A stretch of DNA of 64,000 nucleotides from contig NC_133024.1 in NCBI RefSeq assembly GCF_048771995.1, forward strand, positions 9,126,001 through 9,190,000. Direction: 5' to 3'. The notes below the pieces were generated by a model. It was not told the DNA's origin. It made no database searches and saw nothing but the letters and a program-made list of their open reading frames with translations. The DNA comes from Taeniopygia guttata. Lineage: Eukaryota; Chordata; Aves; Passeriformes; Estrildidae. Shown here one piece after another: positions 11,633-23,258 of this stretch; position 1 is the first letter of the stretch, and each line of letters starts with the position of its first letter. The position numbers and the translations under genes were made by a program.

Positions 11633-14299
11633 GAAGCCATCAGGGACCAAAGGAAATAATTTTGAAATCTTGTGCATATGCAATAGCACAACTGGAACTT
11701 ATTTATTTGTTGGTGGTTAGGAGAGGTGTCAGGCTTTGAAACTTTTACCACCCTACTTGTAGCACCTGAGCAGATCCCCATGTCAGCCTGACATCTCCCA
11801 TCCCTTAGTTGCTCTCCATGAAGACTTGCAAGACTCCTGGCTGCTGTAAGGGACTGAATAATTGATTTCTGCAGCCGTGCCCATGCTGGGGAGCTGGAAC
11901 ATGGAGGTGCTTCTGCACTCCCTTGAGAACACATGACTGCACAGTTCCTGAGCAACTTCCAGCAGCAGCTCAGCATTCCCGTTTGTCTATGAGGCCTCCA
12001 GATATTTCAGAGTGGTTTCCAGTCATTAAATATACATATCACACTCATGCAGAGAGTCATTATACTTGCTCTTCTGATGGGGACAGGGAATTTTTTTTTC
12101 TCCCCCTTGTTTTTTCTTGTCAAGTCAGAGCAAAGGGCTCACCTTGAAATTCCCCTGCTAAATTCCAGCACTGAAAAAAGAAAATTTGGGTTAGAGCTTG
12201 TTTGCTGAGCCACAGTATCTGCCTTCATACTTCTAAGCAGCAAGCTAAAATGTGTCAGCACAAGAACACTTGCACTGAAAAGTCTTTGTGTTGCTTTGGT
12301 CATCTTAGGGAGCTTGGAACTCTTTCTTCCAGCCTCACCATCAAAAGGCTCTGGTGGAATGTCTCTATTCTAATTTTGTTTCTCCATCCACCAAAAACAA
12401 AAGTGAAGAGGTGCTTTAGCCAAATGTTTAAAATCCCAGAAGAAAAAAAAATTGCATGAACCTCTGTGGGCTTCTGATGTGTGTTAGAGACAAACCAGAC
12501 CACAGCAGCATGTCCAGGACATAAAAGGTGGGCAAGTGGTACTCAACTTGTTATATTTATTCCTTTTTACAGAAATTTAGTTATCTAGTGTAGTGCCCCT
12601 CTTTCTTCTTTAAAGTGTTACAGAAGAAAATACATCTTAAACCTCATAATTTTCTAATGTAAATGTAGAGTGGGGAAAAGATATCAGAATAATGAATGCT
12701 TTAGAGAAGTGCAGATGTTTAAGCAGAGTATTATGCTCCTGCTCCTTTTTCTCTATTTGTTTGTTGTGGATCCTCATTTTAGACATAAGTGTTTCTCACA
12801 GGGTTTGGTGGTTTTTTATTTTTTGTTTGGTTTTTTTTTTTAGGTTTTTTTTGTTCTAATCTTTCAATATTATGCTCCACATGTGTTTGAGATCAAAATA
12901 GTTATCATCTGAATTTAATTTAGTACACCTTTCTCTTTGTGATGGGCTGCTATTTCAGAGGGTACAATGCCACTATTAATCATCATAAAGAAAATGCACA
13001 AAAATAGTCCAAAATATGTGTCAGGTACTTCAAGGTGATGGATGTACAATAGATAGCCCCATTATTATCACTCAGTAACTTGAAAAGTTTTGGCCCTCAC
13101 ATTTTCTCACTTTAAAACATCATTAATTTGTTCATGGGATCCAATACTTTGTGAAAAATGTATTACTCTCCTACTCACTTTTTCCTCATCCTTCATCTGT
13201 ACTGACAGAGCCAGTTACCTGAAATTTCTTAATGCATTGGAAGTTTTCTTCTCAGCGTATGAGATAGCAAAGAAAACCAAAACAAATGGTTTTATGGAAC
13301 AAAAGTCAATTCTATTGATTTTGATATGTTAATGCAAAAGCAGATGGTATGAGTGATTGTAGTTAAGGGAACTTATATTTATTGGTCACAGTTTAATTTA
13401 CTCCTTGGATTTGCTCTCTTTTGTGATTCAGAAAGACTTAAAGACTCAAATATCCATGTTAATGAAATGTAGCTGACATTCTTCTTTTAGGATTGTTACA
13501 AGTTATACAAATCTAGTGAGATTGACCAGTGCAGCCAACGGATATTCCCCAGTCAGATCATTCACATAATCTAATCTAACCTTTTGGGAGTAAATGGGTT
13601 TCAGTTTCCACAACCATCTTCTGCTCTCTATAGTGATACAGCCAATTCCTCTATCAGAATTTATCATCTGAACAACTGGAGGAAAAATCTTAAAAGCTAA
13701 AGTCATGCAATATTTAAACTTTCTATTGCAAAGGAAGTTTTTTGGTTGCTGTTGTTGTGGTTTTTTTTTTTTTCATTTTGGGAAATAAAACCTTTTTAAA
13801 ATCATAATGAAATTGCCTTGAAGGTTCATAGTGTTTCCGAAAAGTGAAATTGATTCGTTTCTATACAAAAAAGAATGGAAAAAACTATCTTTGTAAATGC
13901 TCAGCTTAAAACATATTTGCTTTCATTGAGGAACCATTAATTCAGTTACAATATGTTTGTAGGCAATTTGTATTTCTCCTAACAGTACATATGTTACTTT
14001 CTTTATAACATTAATCTGATGTTAAAAAAAAAGTTAAATCTTAAGAAAAATTTTTCACTTTAAATTTTAATCAGAGAGTATGGAAGAATCAATAGTTACT
14101 TAAACTTTGAAAGGTTCTGAGAGCAAACCAGATTATAACTTAGTGACTTTATGATTTAGTACCTTACTGAATAATCAATAATTGCTATCAGATGTTTCGA
14201 ATCACTCTTACTAAATATATTTTGGAAATTTTGTAATTACACCACGGAAGTTTCAGGCAGGTGTGCTGAACTGAAGAAGACATCATCAGTGAAACAGAC

Positions 14300-15167
14300 A
14301 GTGGATCGAGTGCACCCTCAGCAGGTTTGCAGATGACACCAATCTGAGGGGTGTGGGTGACACACCTGAAGGATGGGATGCCATCCAGAGGGGCCTGGAC
14401 AAGCTCAAGAAGTGCCCATGGGAATCTCATGAGGTTTAACAGACCAGGTCCAAGCTGCTGCACCTGGGCTGGGGCAGCCCCGGTACCAATCCAGGCTGGG
14501 GATGGACAGACCCAGAGCAGCCCTGGGGGAAGGACTGGGGGTGCTGGTGGGTGAGAGGCTGGACATGCCCTGGCCATTGGAGCCCAGAACCCCCCGTGTG
14601 CTGGGCTGATCCAAACCCCGTGGGCAGCAGGGCAGGGAGGGGATTCTGCCCCTCTGCCCCGCTCTGCTCAGACCCCACCTGCAGGGCTGCATCAGCTCTG
14701 GGCTCCAGCACAGCAAGGACAGGGACCTGCTGGAGCCAGGCCTGAGGAGGCACCGAGGGGAGCAGAGGGATGGAGCAGCTCTGCTGGGAGGAAAGGCTGG
14801 GAGAACTGGGATTGTTCAGCCTGGAAAAGAGAAGGCTTTGGGGTGAGCTAATTGTGACCTTCCAGTACCTCAAGGAAGCCCACAGGAAAGATGGAGAGAG
14901 ACAATTTACAAGAGTCTGGAGTGACAGGACAAGGGGGAATGGTGTTAAAATGACAGAGAATAGGCTTAGGTCAGATATTAGGAAGAAGTTCTTTGCTGTG
15001 AGGTTGGTAAGGCACCGGCAGAGAAAAAGCTGTGACTGCCCCACACCTGGAAGTGTTCATAGCCGGGTTGGATGGGGCTCTGAGCAATCTGGTCTGGTGG
15101 AAGGTGTCCCTGCCCATGGCAGGTCCCTTTGAACTCAAACCCTTCTGAGGTTCTATGATTCTGGGAT
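14300..15167 (+). mobile_element. CR1 LINE, 5'-truncated, with end of reverse transcriptase
   Basis: This is the longest CR1 copy in the window, about 870 bp in sense orientation. It opens inside the reverse transcriptase frame, where 14306 onward reads IECTLSRFADDTNLRG. FADDT at 14326-14340 is the CR1 version of the catalytic aspartate pair. The same frame continues as GWDAIQRGLDKLKK and then shifts, with HGNLMRFN in another frame, so at least one frameshift lies near 14412-14420. The remainder is diverged 3' coding and tail sequence, closing with 'TTCTATGATTCTGGGA', the CR1 terminal octamers. It is a dead copy lacking the endonuclease and most of the reverse transcriptase. The 202-codon minus-strand open frame at 14436-15044 is only its antisense. 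Confidence 0.95.
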
Positions 15168-18049
15168 TGGCAGAGGCCCCTGTTCTGATGTCACAAGATC
15201 TGTGTTCCAGCAATGTATTTGCCATCTCAGTTGAGCCACAGCTGCCTCCAGGCTGGCAGATGTCCTAGGTTATCTTTTCAGCTCTGGGTGGGAGCTCATG
15301 GCTTCTCACCTTCCGTGCACAAAGACGGGGTCTGGCAGCTTGGAGTGAGGAGCAGGAGTGCTTTGGCCCAGCGAGGGCAGCACTGGAAACTTCTGGCGTG
15401 GTATGGACCTTGTTATGCTGCTCTTGCATTGCATCTGGATTTAAACAGGCAAAACAATCCTGATACTGCAGGGAGGTCCTCATCAGATAGTATCTGGTTC
15501 CACAGATGGCCCTCTGAGGGAGTTTGTATTCATAATGTCTTTGGTAATGCACTAACAGAAATGAGGTTAAAAATACGGTCTTTGTAACAGGCAAATAAGA
15601 CATCAGTGATAAATTCAATTATTTTAAATGCATCAGGCCAGGTTCTGATTTCAGTTCCATGGACATAAACAGGCCTGCTAGTACCATAGACTTCTGTGCA
15701 GGAAAGGAAGATTGGAGTCTTGTCTCAGGGATGTAAAAATGCATCCACTTTATAATCTGCATTAGAAAAATTTAGTCTGTCCATGCGCTTTCATTAAACC
15801 TCAACATTCAAAATACTTATAGGCTATTTTGTGGGTTTGGTGATTTTTTATCAGTATTTTGGGGCTTAATTCCCTCTCTTCCCTTTTTCCTTTTCGTGAT
15901 TACATAATATAAAACATTTAATGTACCTGCTAAAACTCCTGTATCAAGTTGCCATTTCAGAGAAATCCAGCTGATCTGTGAGGCTGGCTGTGTTAACATT
16001 GGCCAGAGAAGCCATTTATCCCTTCCAGCTATCTATACCAGATATTTCATAGGTGCTGTGTAGAGAGGAAAACTGTTCTTTAAATATAGTTAAGTGGCTA
16101 AATTCTACTTCATCTGCAATGGCAACTTCCACTTTTATGAGGCAATTGACATTCCTATGATTTGCCAGGAAGCTGGCATATTTTATTTGTCCTTTGCTAA
16201 AGATTTATGAAATGTATACTTGCATAGAATAAGTATGTTTTTTAAACATAACTTTGTAGAGAAACTTATAAATTATTATACTAAAAAGGATACTTGAGTC
16301 TACATAGTTGATATACTCAGTGATTCAAACAAGACAAAAGCATATAAAATAAACCAAGCAATAACAGAAAGAAAGCAAAATAGATGTAAGTTGTTGCCAC
16401 CCACAAATCAAATTCTACAAAGCCTGTGTATTTTAATGGATCCTGCCATTTAGATGGCAACAAATCTCTGGAAATGCAGCTGAAAGCCTCCCAGCTTTTC
16501 ATGCCAACACTACTTCAGCAGAAGCCTCATCTGAAACAAACTTTAGACTTTGTTAGAGTCCTTTATATGACAGATTTATCCATGTTCCCTGATTTCCTGC
16601 CAACTGACTGCACCTGGTTCACTCTAAATTCGTTGCTGTTAATTGTCAATAAATGTGAAGAAGGTCCTCTTGCTGTTTTCTCTTGGCTGTGAAGCTGGTG
16701 AGTCTCATGGCTATTTATTGGTTAGAGTTATACATGCAGGTGTAGAGGAGAAAAAAAAAGAGTAAAATAGGGAGTAGTGGTAGTTGGTTCATTATTTTTT
16801 TCCCCATGGGCATTTTAGTGCAGGATATGTGTGTGCACAGCTGCGTTAAGGTTGAGATGTTATTTAATTCAGCTGGCTCCTGTTTGGATGGGTATAAAGG
16901 GTGTGGGAGAGGAGCTGTTTTTTTTTTTTTTTTTCTGCTTGTGTAGGGAAAATTGTTGGTTTGGAAGGAGTAGGGTGAAGGAAGATTTACAGGTAAGCTT
17001 TTATTTCTCTCTTAGTTGAGTGTATTTTTTTTCCTCTTGTAGCAACTTTGGAGGGTAATATAAAAGTAGATTCTTCTCTGTGGAGTTAGAGTAATAAATT
17101 TCTTTCTGCCTTTAGAGGATATGATTTGTGTATCTCTTGGCTTTCCTTCAGCAGGCCTTGCAACAAAAAAAAACTTGCTTTTAAATTTTTTTTTGGATAA
17201 TTGTGATTTTTGTTCATCTCCTTAGAAGCTAACTAAAGGAATAGTGGGAAAAGAGGACTTTTCCCTGCCTTCTGCCTCTCTAGACCTGTTGCACCTGCTG
17301 TTCCTATTGATTTGGGATACTTATGGCTTGATTCTGTCCTTGGTAATTTTATTTCTGTATTCGAGGGGCTGAAGAAACACTAGTGTAAAACCAGATGTTG
17401 TAAAAGTTAATTACAGACTTGCTAGTTAAGCTTTTTTACTGTAATATACTTCTCTGTTAGAAGAAATGTTCTTTAATTTAAAAATGTGTTTGTCTGAGAT
17501 AAACCTGTTCACTTGCACCTGTGTGGAAAGTGAGACCTAGGAGTCAGAGGGGATTAATGGTTTTAAATCTGAGTCAGTTTTCTGCTTCTATAATGAAAGC
17601 CTCCTGTTGAATTTTCCTTGGGAACTGGAAGCTCTAGTTTGAACTTTCAGTTCAAACCAGTTGCTGATCTTTGCTTCTTTCCCTTTGAAAATTATCTAAT
17701 AGAAGACAAGAAATGTGACAGGAACAATGTCCTTGAGGCTTAGATTCTCTCCCTCTCTTTGGAGTTTTGTGCTGTTGTGAAGGGTACAGCTTTCACCCAG
17801 TTCCTGCAGCTTCTTTTGCCTCACTTTTTCTTTCAGGGGTGGTTCCTCTGTTGTGAAGAAAGTGGCTCTTGGATTCAAAATAAAATCGTAACAGTTTTTG
17901 CTTCTTTTGTTCTTAACTGGAATACTATGGATGCTTTGCCTAGAGTTCCTCCTAGTGAGGTGGTTGTTTTCCTCTGTCTGCTAGTTATGGACTTTCAAGC
18001 TGAAAAAGCTTTTTTAAAAGTTAAACATGTCCTGGTGAAGTTCTGATAT
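15168..18049. other. Intron 1 interior, no feature beyond simple repeats
   Basis: AT-rich intronic DNA between two oppositely oriented CR1 copies. It has a 17-base T tract at 16918-16934 and a short inverted repeat at 17637-17657 (GTTTGAAC and GTTCAAAC around TTTCA). Open frames of up to about 124 codons have no recognisable similarity and lack supporting splice sites. Confidence 0.6.
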
Positions 18050-18341
18050 AATCACAGAATGGTTTATGTCGGAAAAGACCTTAAAGATCATTTGGTTCCA
18101 ACATCTCTGTGCCATGGGCAGGGACACCTTCCACCAGACCAGGCTGCTCAGAGCCCCATCCAGCCTGGCCTTAAACACTCCCAGGGATGGGGCAGCCACA
18201 GCTTCCCTGAGGAACCCATGCCAGGGTCTCACAAGCCTCAGTTGAAGAATTTCTTCCTAATATCTAATCTCAACCTACTCGCTTACAATCTGAGGCCATT
18301 CCCCCTTGTTCTATCCCTACATGGCCTTGGAAAAAGCCTTT
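18050..18341 (-). mobile_element. CR1 LINE fragment, 3' end, antisense
   Basis: Reverse-oriented CR1 tail. It starts 'ATCACAGAATGGTT', then 'GGAAAAGACCTTAAAGATCA', 'GGGACACCTTCCACCAGACC', 'AGAGCCCCATCCAGCCTGGC' and 'TTTCTTCCTAATATCTAATC', ending around 'CCCCCTTGTTCTATCCCTAC'. It is well preserved. Bases 18110-18164 are the reverse complement of 15067-15121 in the sense copy, with 3 mismatches in 55 by my count. Confidence 0.95.
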
Positions 18342-19872
18342 AGGTATCTTAATGCTTTCTTAGTTGTAATATTTATATTACAGCTAGCAGGGCTGTAGAT
18401 ACAAATGCCAGCTTTTTGTGGAACTCTAGCTTTCTGTAGGCACAGTCAAAACAAAAAATTATCTTGGATGTTTTAATTAATTTTAAAGTAGGTAAATAAC
18501 TAATTGAATACCATCTGTTTGCTTGGGCTGAGCATCAAGAATGTGTCTGTTAGTTTGAGGAAAGAATATTCATGAAACAGAACATCTTTTTCAAGATACT
18601 GATTCTACAAAACTCCTTCTTTGACCTTGCAGTGGTAATGTGGCTATATTTTTAGGACATTTATTTGTGTTTATTATTCTAAATTTTTGCTTTGGAATTT
18701 CCATTTTCAGTTGTTTGCTTCTCCTTCCCTGTGGGGGTTAAATAGTCCAAAAAAAGACAAGGCCAAAACAAATAAAGATTTTTAGCATTCGTTTCTGTCT
18801 TCCCTCCATATGCCTGAGAGGAGACAGAGAGGAGCTGTTGTGTGCTGGCTGAGGAGGGCACTGTTTTGCTGGAATAACAGCAGCTCTAGGGGACCTCAAA
18901 CAAGCTCTTGACAATAAAATCGAGGTGTTTGGAACAATGGGGAGGTTCCTCTGTGCAAAAGGGTTGCCTTCCACAACCAGTTTTGAAGCAAAAGACCATT
19001 TTCCTTCTGAAGAGGAAATACATGGGAAGATACTTTGTGATCTGGGCAGGTGGTTAGAGCACTGATTAAATGTGAAAGTCTGATGGTAACAACAAACAGG
19101 AAAAATTACCCCTTCCCCTTAAGCACCTCTTGCAGGAGCTTCCACTGCCTGCCTCCCCTCCATGGGTGGGGGTAGGCGAGAGAGGGAGAAACTCAAGTGT
19201 AGGATTCTACATGTCTGCTTTTGTAGTCTTCCTTAAGTTTTTATTCTGAAAACAGTACTGGAGTATAAAGCAGAGTTTAAGTTGTGTAAAGCAGAGATAT
19301 TTTTCACTAGATGATAGATCAGATTTGAGAACTATGGATTATAATTTCAGTTGAACCCTTTGTTATGGATGGGTGCTGCATCCATGAGTTTGGAAAATAA
19401 ATTTTTCTAAAAAAAAAAATGCTGCAATAGCAGTATTAAAAGTATGCTTAATCAACCAATATGTAAATGTACCCTTCTGTTAGTTTAGTGTTTTCCCTGG
19501 TTCTTTTTCCAATATTTTTATTTTTTAATTGTTCTGTTAAAAAAAAAAAATTAGACCTCTTTATGGGAAAAAAACACAAGAAGTTTTTACAATATTCCCT
19601 TTTTAAAACCTACTTATTGGTGCAAGATTTCACATGCGTTGGATAAATTTCCCAAATATTCATATACCAATTTCTGTGATAGTTGCCTATGCTTTAGACT
19701 AGAAATGACATTCTATTTTTTCCAGCCAGTCACGTGTAACCGGTACAGTTTTGACAAATCAGTATTTGATTAAACAGATCTTCTGAAGGAGCAGCTCTAA
19801 GTCAGAGTGCAGTAAGAGGAGGTGTGGTGTGGGATAATAAATAGGTGGATGTTGCTGATGCCAGTGATGATG
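18342..19872. other. Intron 1 interior, no gene seen
   Basis: AT-rich DNA with short A tracts (about 19409-19419 and 19539-19550). No exon, RNA gene or further transposon could be supported. Confidence 0.55.
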
Positions 19873-20032
19873 CCCAGAGAAGCTGGGGCTGCCCAATCCC
19901 TGGAATTGTTCAAGGCCAGGCTCCATGGAGCTCTGAGCACCCTGATCCAGTGGGAAGCGTCCCTGCCCATGGCAGAGGGTCAGAAAGAGATGAGCTTTAA
20001 AACTGCTTCCAACCCAAATCATTCTACAATAT
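19873..20032 (+). mobile_element. CR1 LINE fragment, 3' end, sense
   Basis: Sense CR1 tail: 'GGGGCTGCCCAATCCCTGGA', 'CAAGGCCAGGCTCCATGGAG', 'CTCTGAGCACCCTGATCCAG', 'TCCCTGCCCATGGCAGAGGG', ending in 'TTCCAACCCAAATCATTCTA'. It is non-coding and lies about 520 bp upstream of exon 2 within intron 1. Confidence 0.92.
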
Positions 20033-20561
20033 AAAAACTGTGCTGACTGGAAGATCTACTTCATTCCTAAGAGCCCACAATGAGAAGCAACTGCTGACAC
20101 ATCTCAGTGTTTTAAAACCCAAAATAAAAAAAAAAAAAAAATCAAGTTTTAAGTTAATTGAGGAGTTTTGCCTCAGTAAATTTTCTATGCTATGCAATCA
20201 GACTTCTAAGAGACTCAGTGAAGTGCTGCTTCTTCAGGACTTTTAAGCCTGGATCTTTTTGTTTTTGTTTTTTATCTTTTTTTTGTGAAGTTCAAGCTTT
20301 CTGTATGAAAGGAAAATGCAATCATTTTCAAAGCAGCTTATTTTGATTTTGTAGTGGCCTATGAGGTGACAATCTTGAGCAAACAGTCAGGAAGGTTCTG
20401 AATGCAAAAGCATTTTTACCAATGAGTATTTATTAAAGTAGAGCTATAGATGTGTACTGAGGAAATTTATGGGAACTTTTTGCTTTCCTTCACCCAAAGG
20501 TATATTTCCCAAGAGTTATAACTAAAACATTCAATAATATTTCTTTGTATAGCATCCAATA

Positions 20562-20597
20562 ATGCAATGGCTGGAAGACAAGGAAGTGGCAGAGTAG
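20562..20597 (+). promoter_or_regulatory. Overlapping out-of-frame upstream ATG in exon 2
   Basis: An ATG at 20562, only five bases before the presumed start at 20567, opens a 12-codon frame including the TAG stop (MQWLEDKEVAE). It overlaps the signal-peptide frame. It has A at -3 but C at +4, a moderate initiation context. If used, it would reduce initiation at 20567 and favour the in-frame ATG at 20606, which lies downstream of this stop. Use by ribosomes is inference. Confidence 0.5.
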
Positions 20598-20669
20598 CTG
20601 GGAAGATGCACTGGATATTGGCAGTAGTTCTGATGCTGTGGGGTCACCAGATCAGTGGACAAGGGCAAG
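20567..20669 (+). CDS. First coding exon: signal peptide of an unidentified secreted or membrane protein
   Basis: The exon spans 20553-20669, from acceptor TTTCTTTGTATAG to the consensus donor AAG|GTAAGT. Fourteen untranslated bases precede ATG at 20567, whose context GCAATGG has G at both -3 and +4. The frame gives 34 codons plus one base (phase 1). Residues 1-16 are a basic n-region with R4, R9 and K13. Residues 17-26 (ILAVVLMLWG) form the hydrophobic core, and HQISG before QGQ gives a plausible cleavage site after G31. This indicates secretory-pathway targeting. A second in-frame ATG at codon 14 (20606) would give a shorter, more compact signal peptide. Together with the CpG-island leader exon 13 kb upstream it has a typical vertebrate 5' gene structure. 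The mature protein lies beyond the window, and I do not recognise the gene. Phase 1 suits Ig, EGF, CCP or FN3 modules next, but does not prove them. Confidence 0.8.
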
Positions 20670-22136
20670 GTAAGTGAAGATCATTTTCTGCAATTTGCTT
20701 TCGGCATGGTATTGCATAACATTGGTTAGACAAAGAAGGCTGTATGATCAAGGGCTGAAATTCTGTGAAGAGCTGACAAGAAACAGTGATATAAAAATCT
20801 GAAGGACTTCATTTGAGAAGTCTAGTTCTGTTGGGAAAATGATGTCTTGATGCCTTTGGGGATTATCCAAGTGCTTGGATCTGTTTTCATGTGCTCAGTG
20901 ATTGAAGTGTGCCTTGAAATAAATCTTCCCTTTGTATCTGTTGTTGGCTCTCTAGGTGTGGAGAAGTAGCTGTTTAAGAGATTATAGACATGGTTACTTT
21001 GTGTTGTTTGGCTGTGATATCTGCAATATTCAGAAACACTTTTGTGGCCATGCTATAAATAATTTCCCTGTTGTGTTCCTGTCTCACTCACTGATGGTGG
21101 TGCATAATAACAGCTGCAGGGATGCAGACAGGCAAAAGAAAAAGTCTTCTTAGGTTTTCAGTTTTGAAAAATGAAGCATTGTTGCATGTTTCTGATCTGA
21201 GGCCTGCTAACAAGAGAGGTAAAACCAGGCTATTGTACTTTTTAATATATCTTTAGAATAAAAGATATTTGTATTGTGTCAAACTGGGAAAGGGGAAAAA
21301 TGTCACTTTGAGGCACTGACATTAAAGGGAAGTGGCTTTGTGGACTTTTTTTGAGGACTTCCTTTATCAGGCCTTTAGGAAATACATGTTACATGCAGGC
21401 TGAGCCTTAATTTACTCCTCAGGTGTGGAAAATGCTGTATGTTTTTTGCTTGAGCCTCTCTGTTCTCTATTACTCCAGTCACTGGCTACAAGCATGATGC
21501 TGGTTAGTGCGTGCAGCCTGTGCTAAGTCCAGTTCCACAGGCATTTTTGGGCTGCAGAAAGAGTTCTTGGCTGTTGGAAGGATAATGTTGTTCTTTTTTG
21601 GTGCAGCTTTAGAGGTAGGAATTGGATATAAACTGTGCACTGCAGTTCTGCTGGAAACTTCTGTGGCATTTCTGGGTGTTGTTGATCCTAAAAGCCAACG
21701 TGGCAGTCTGTAGAGGACTTTACCAGGAAAGTGTCATAGTGTTTTGTAGGTAGTAACCAGCTTTCTGTGATCTAAATTGTATTTATACAAAAAGGGACAT
21801 TGTTTTTCCATTCAAAATGTGTCCATTTTCACATTATAGTCATTGAACTGGAAAGCCAGATATATTTGAAGACTGACTATTTTGTGGTATTTTGATAAAA
21901 TGTGATGGGTATGGTACATTTTTCAGTTTTATGAAATACTGGTTAATGGCATTGGAAAGAAACACAGATATATAATCTTGAAAGAGTTTGTTTTTAAAGT
22001 GGGCGATGTGAAGGAGCCTGTACTGTGAAATATTCTTTATGGGGTTCTAAACATTCTGTGATTTTCTGGCTGATGACAAGATAGTCTTGATCTGTGAGCT
22101 GACCTTTAGTCATGTAGTTCTGTGTGTTTCTGTTTT

Positions 22137-22181
22137 CTAATAATTACCAAATTGTAACTACCTAATAATTATCAATTTGTA
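22137..22181. repeat. Two-copy tandem repeat, 25-bp period
   Basis: CTAATAATTACCAAATTGTA at 22137-22156 recurs as CTAATAATTATCAATTTGTA at 22162-22181, with 18 of 20 positions identical. It is AT-rich and intronic, probably a local duplication. Confidence 0.75.
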
Positions 22182-23230
22182 GGAAAATGAAACTAGTGTG
22201 ACAAACCACTCTAGAATGCAAAACGTCTTCCTAAAATTAGCAGTGACCCTTAGTGGAAAAGGATTATGGACCATGATCATGTTATTTTGCTTTGATTTTA
22301 AATAACTTTGTTAAGTTGTAATGCAGCTTTGGAGTGTTAAGTACCTCTAAGCATGTCTAGTATAATAAAACTGGCTGTGTTTCAGACTCTGTAGACTTTG
22401 TACTCTACTCTGATGGAAGTGTAGTGCAGACTTTTGAGCATACATTTACAGCAACTGCTGTGCATTGCTTGAACCTTCACTTGAGAAATGTGAACTTTTA
22501 ATGGCAATGAAGTAGTAAATTATAAACAAGGAACAAGTATTTTTTTGGCATAATTACATACACAGGGTATTTAAAAATTGCAAAACCTAGGTTTCTGGGC
22601 ATATCTGTAATTTTGCTGTGAGTTTCTGTTAACACTTCATTTTTCTAAAGTAAAAAGTAAAGCCCTTCGGGCATGCCTTGCAGGAACCTGAGAAATATAA
22701 TTTCTGATTAATTTGAGTAAAATCCATATTAATTATAAAGTTTGGTTATTTGGAGTCTATCAGGACAATAAAATGAAGAAATAATGATTCTGTGTCTGGG
22801 CATAGAACCAAAAGTGTTTAAAAGCCATATGGCTGCATTTAAAGAAAACAGCTTCTGAGTCCCAGCTTCAGTGTGAGTGGGTTGCTATGGAAGTTAGGAA
22901 GAAATCAACATTTGTTCCACTTCCATTTCCAATCGGAATAGTAAACTTAAATTGAAAATCCTTTGTTTTTCAACAGCTCTTTATCTCTCTTTACACATTA
23001 ACCCAACCCAAGAATTCTCTGTTTTTTGAAGTCCATGGGGCTGCATCTTCCTCTATTCGTGTGTAGCTTAGGAGTGGATACTTCAGTCCTTCGAGTCTAA
23101 GTGTCCAGTACAGACTGGAGTAAAGAAGAAACTGTTTTAATTTATTTTGCACTCTACCACAACAGCTGAATATGTAGTTTTTAACATTTTACATCCATTC
23201 TGCTTTTCTCACTTGCCTGACTATTGCAGG

Positions 23231-23258
23231 TTTACTCCTCTGTCCTCAGAGGAGTAAA
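23231..23258. repeat. Perfect 12-bp hairpin with 4-base loop
   Basis: TTTACTCCTCTG (23231-23242) and CAGAGGAGTAAA (23247-23258) are exact reverse complements around TCCT. This is the strongest compact inverted repeat I noticed. It is 2.6 kb inside intron 2. The stem is too short for a canonical miRNA precursor on its own. Confidence 0.8.

Larger units (their letters stand above)
7585..20552 (+). other. Intron 1 (12,968 bp)
   Basis: It is bounded by donor CAG|GTAAGA at 7585 and acceptor TTTCTTTGTATAG at 20540-20552. It contains three CR1 copies (14300-15167 sense, 18050-18341 antisense, 19873-20032 sense), a 21-base A tract, a 17-base T tract and small palindromic tandem repeats near 8.6 kb. 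No additional coding exon is convincing. One strong acceptor-like T tract ends at 8704 and could mark an alternative leader exon. Intervals between the named repeats are AT-rich and otherwise unremarkable. Confidence 0.75.

Noticed and set aside
14436..15044. 202-codon minus-strand open frame
   Set aside because: It is the antisense of a CR1 element and has no independent coding evidence.
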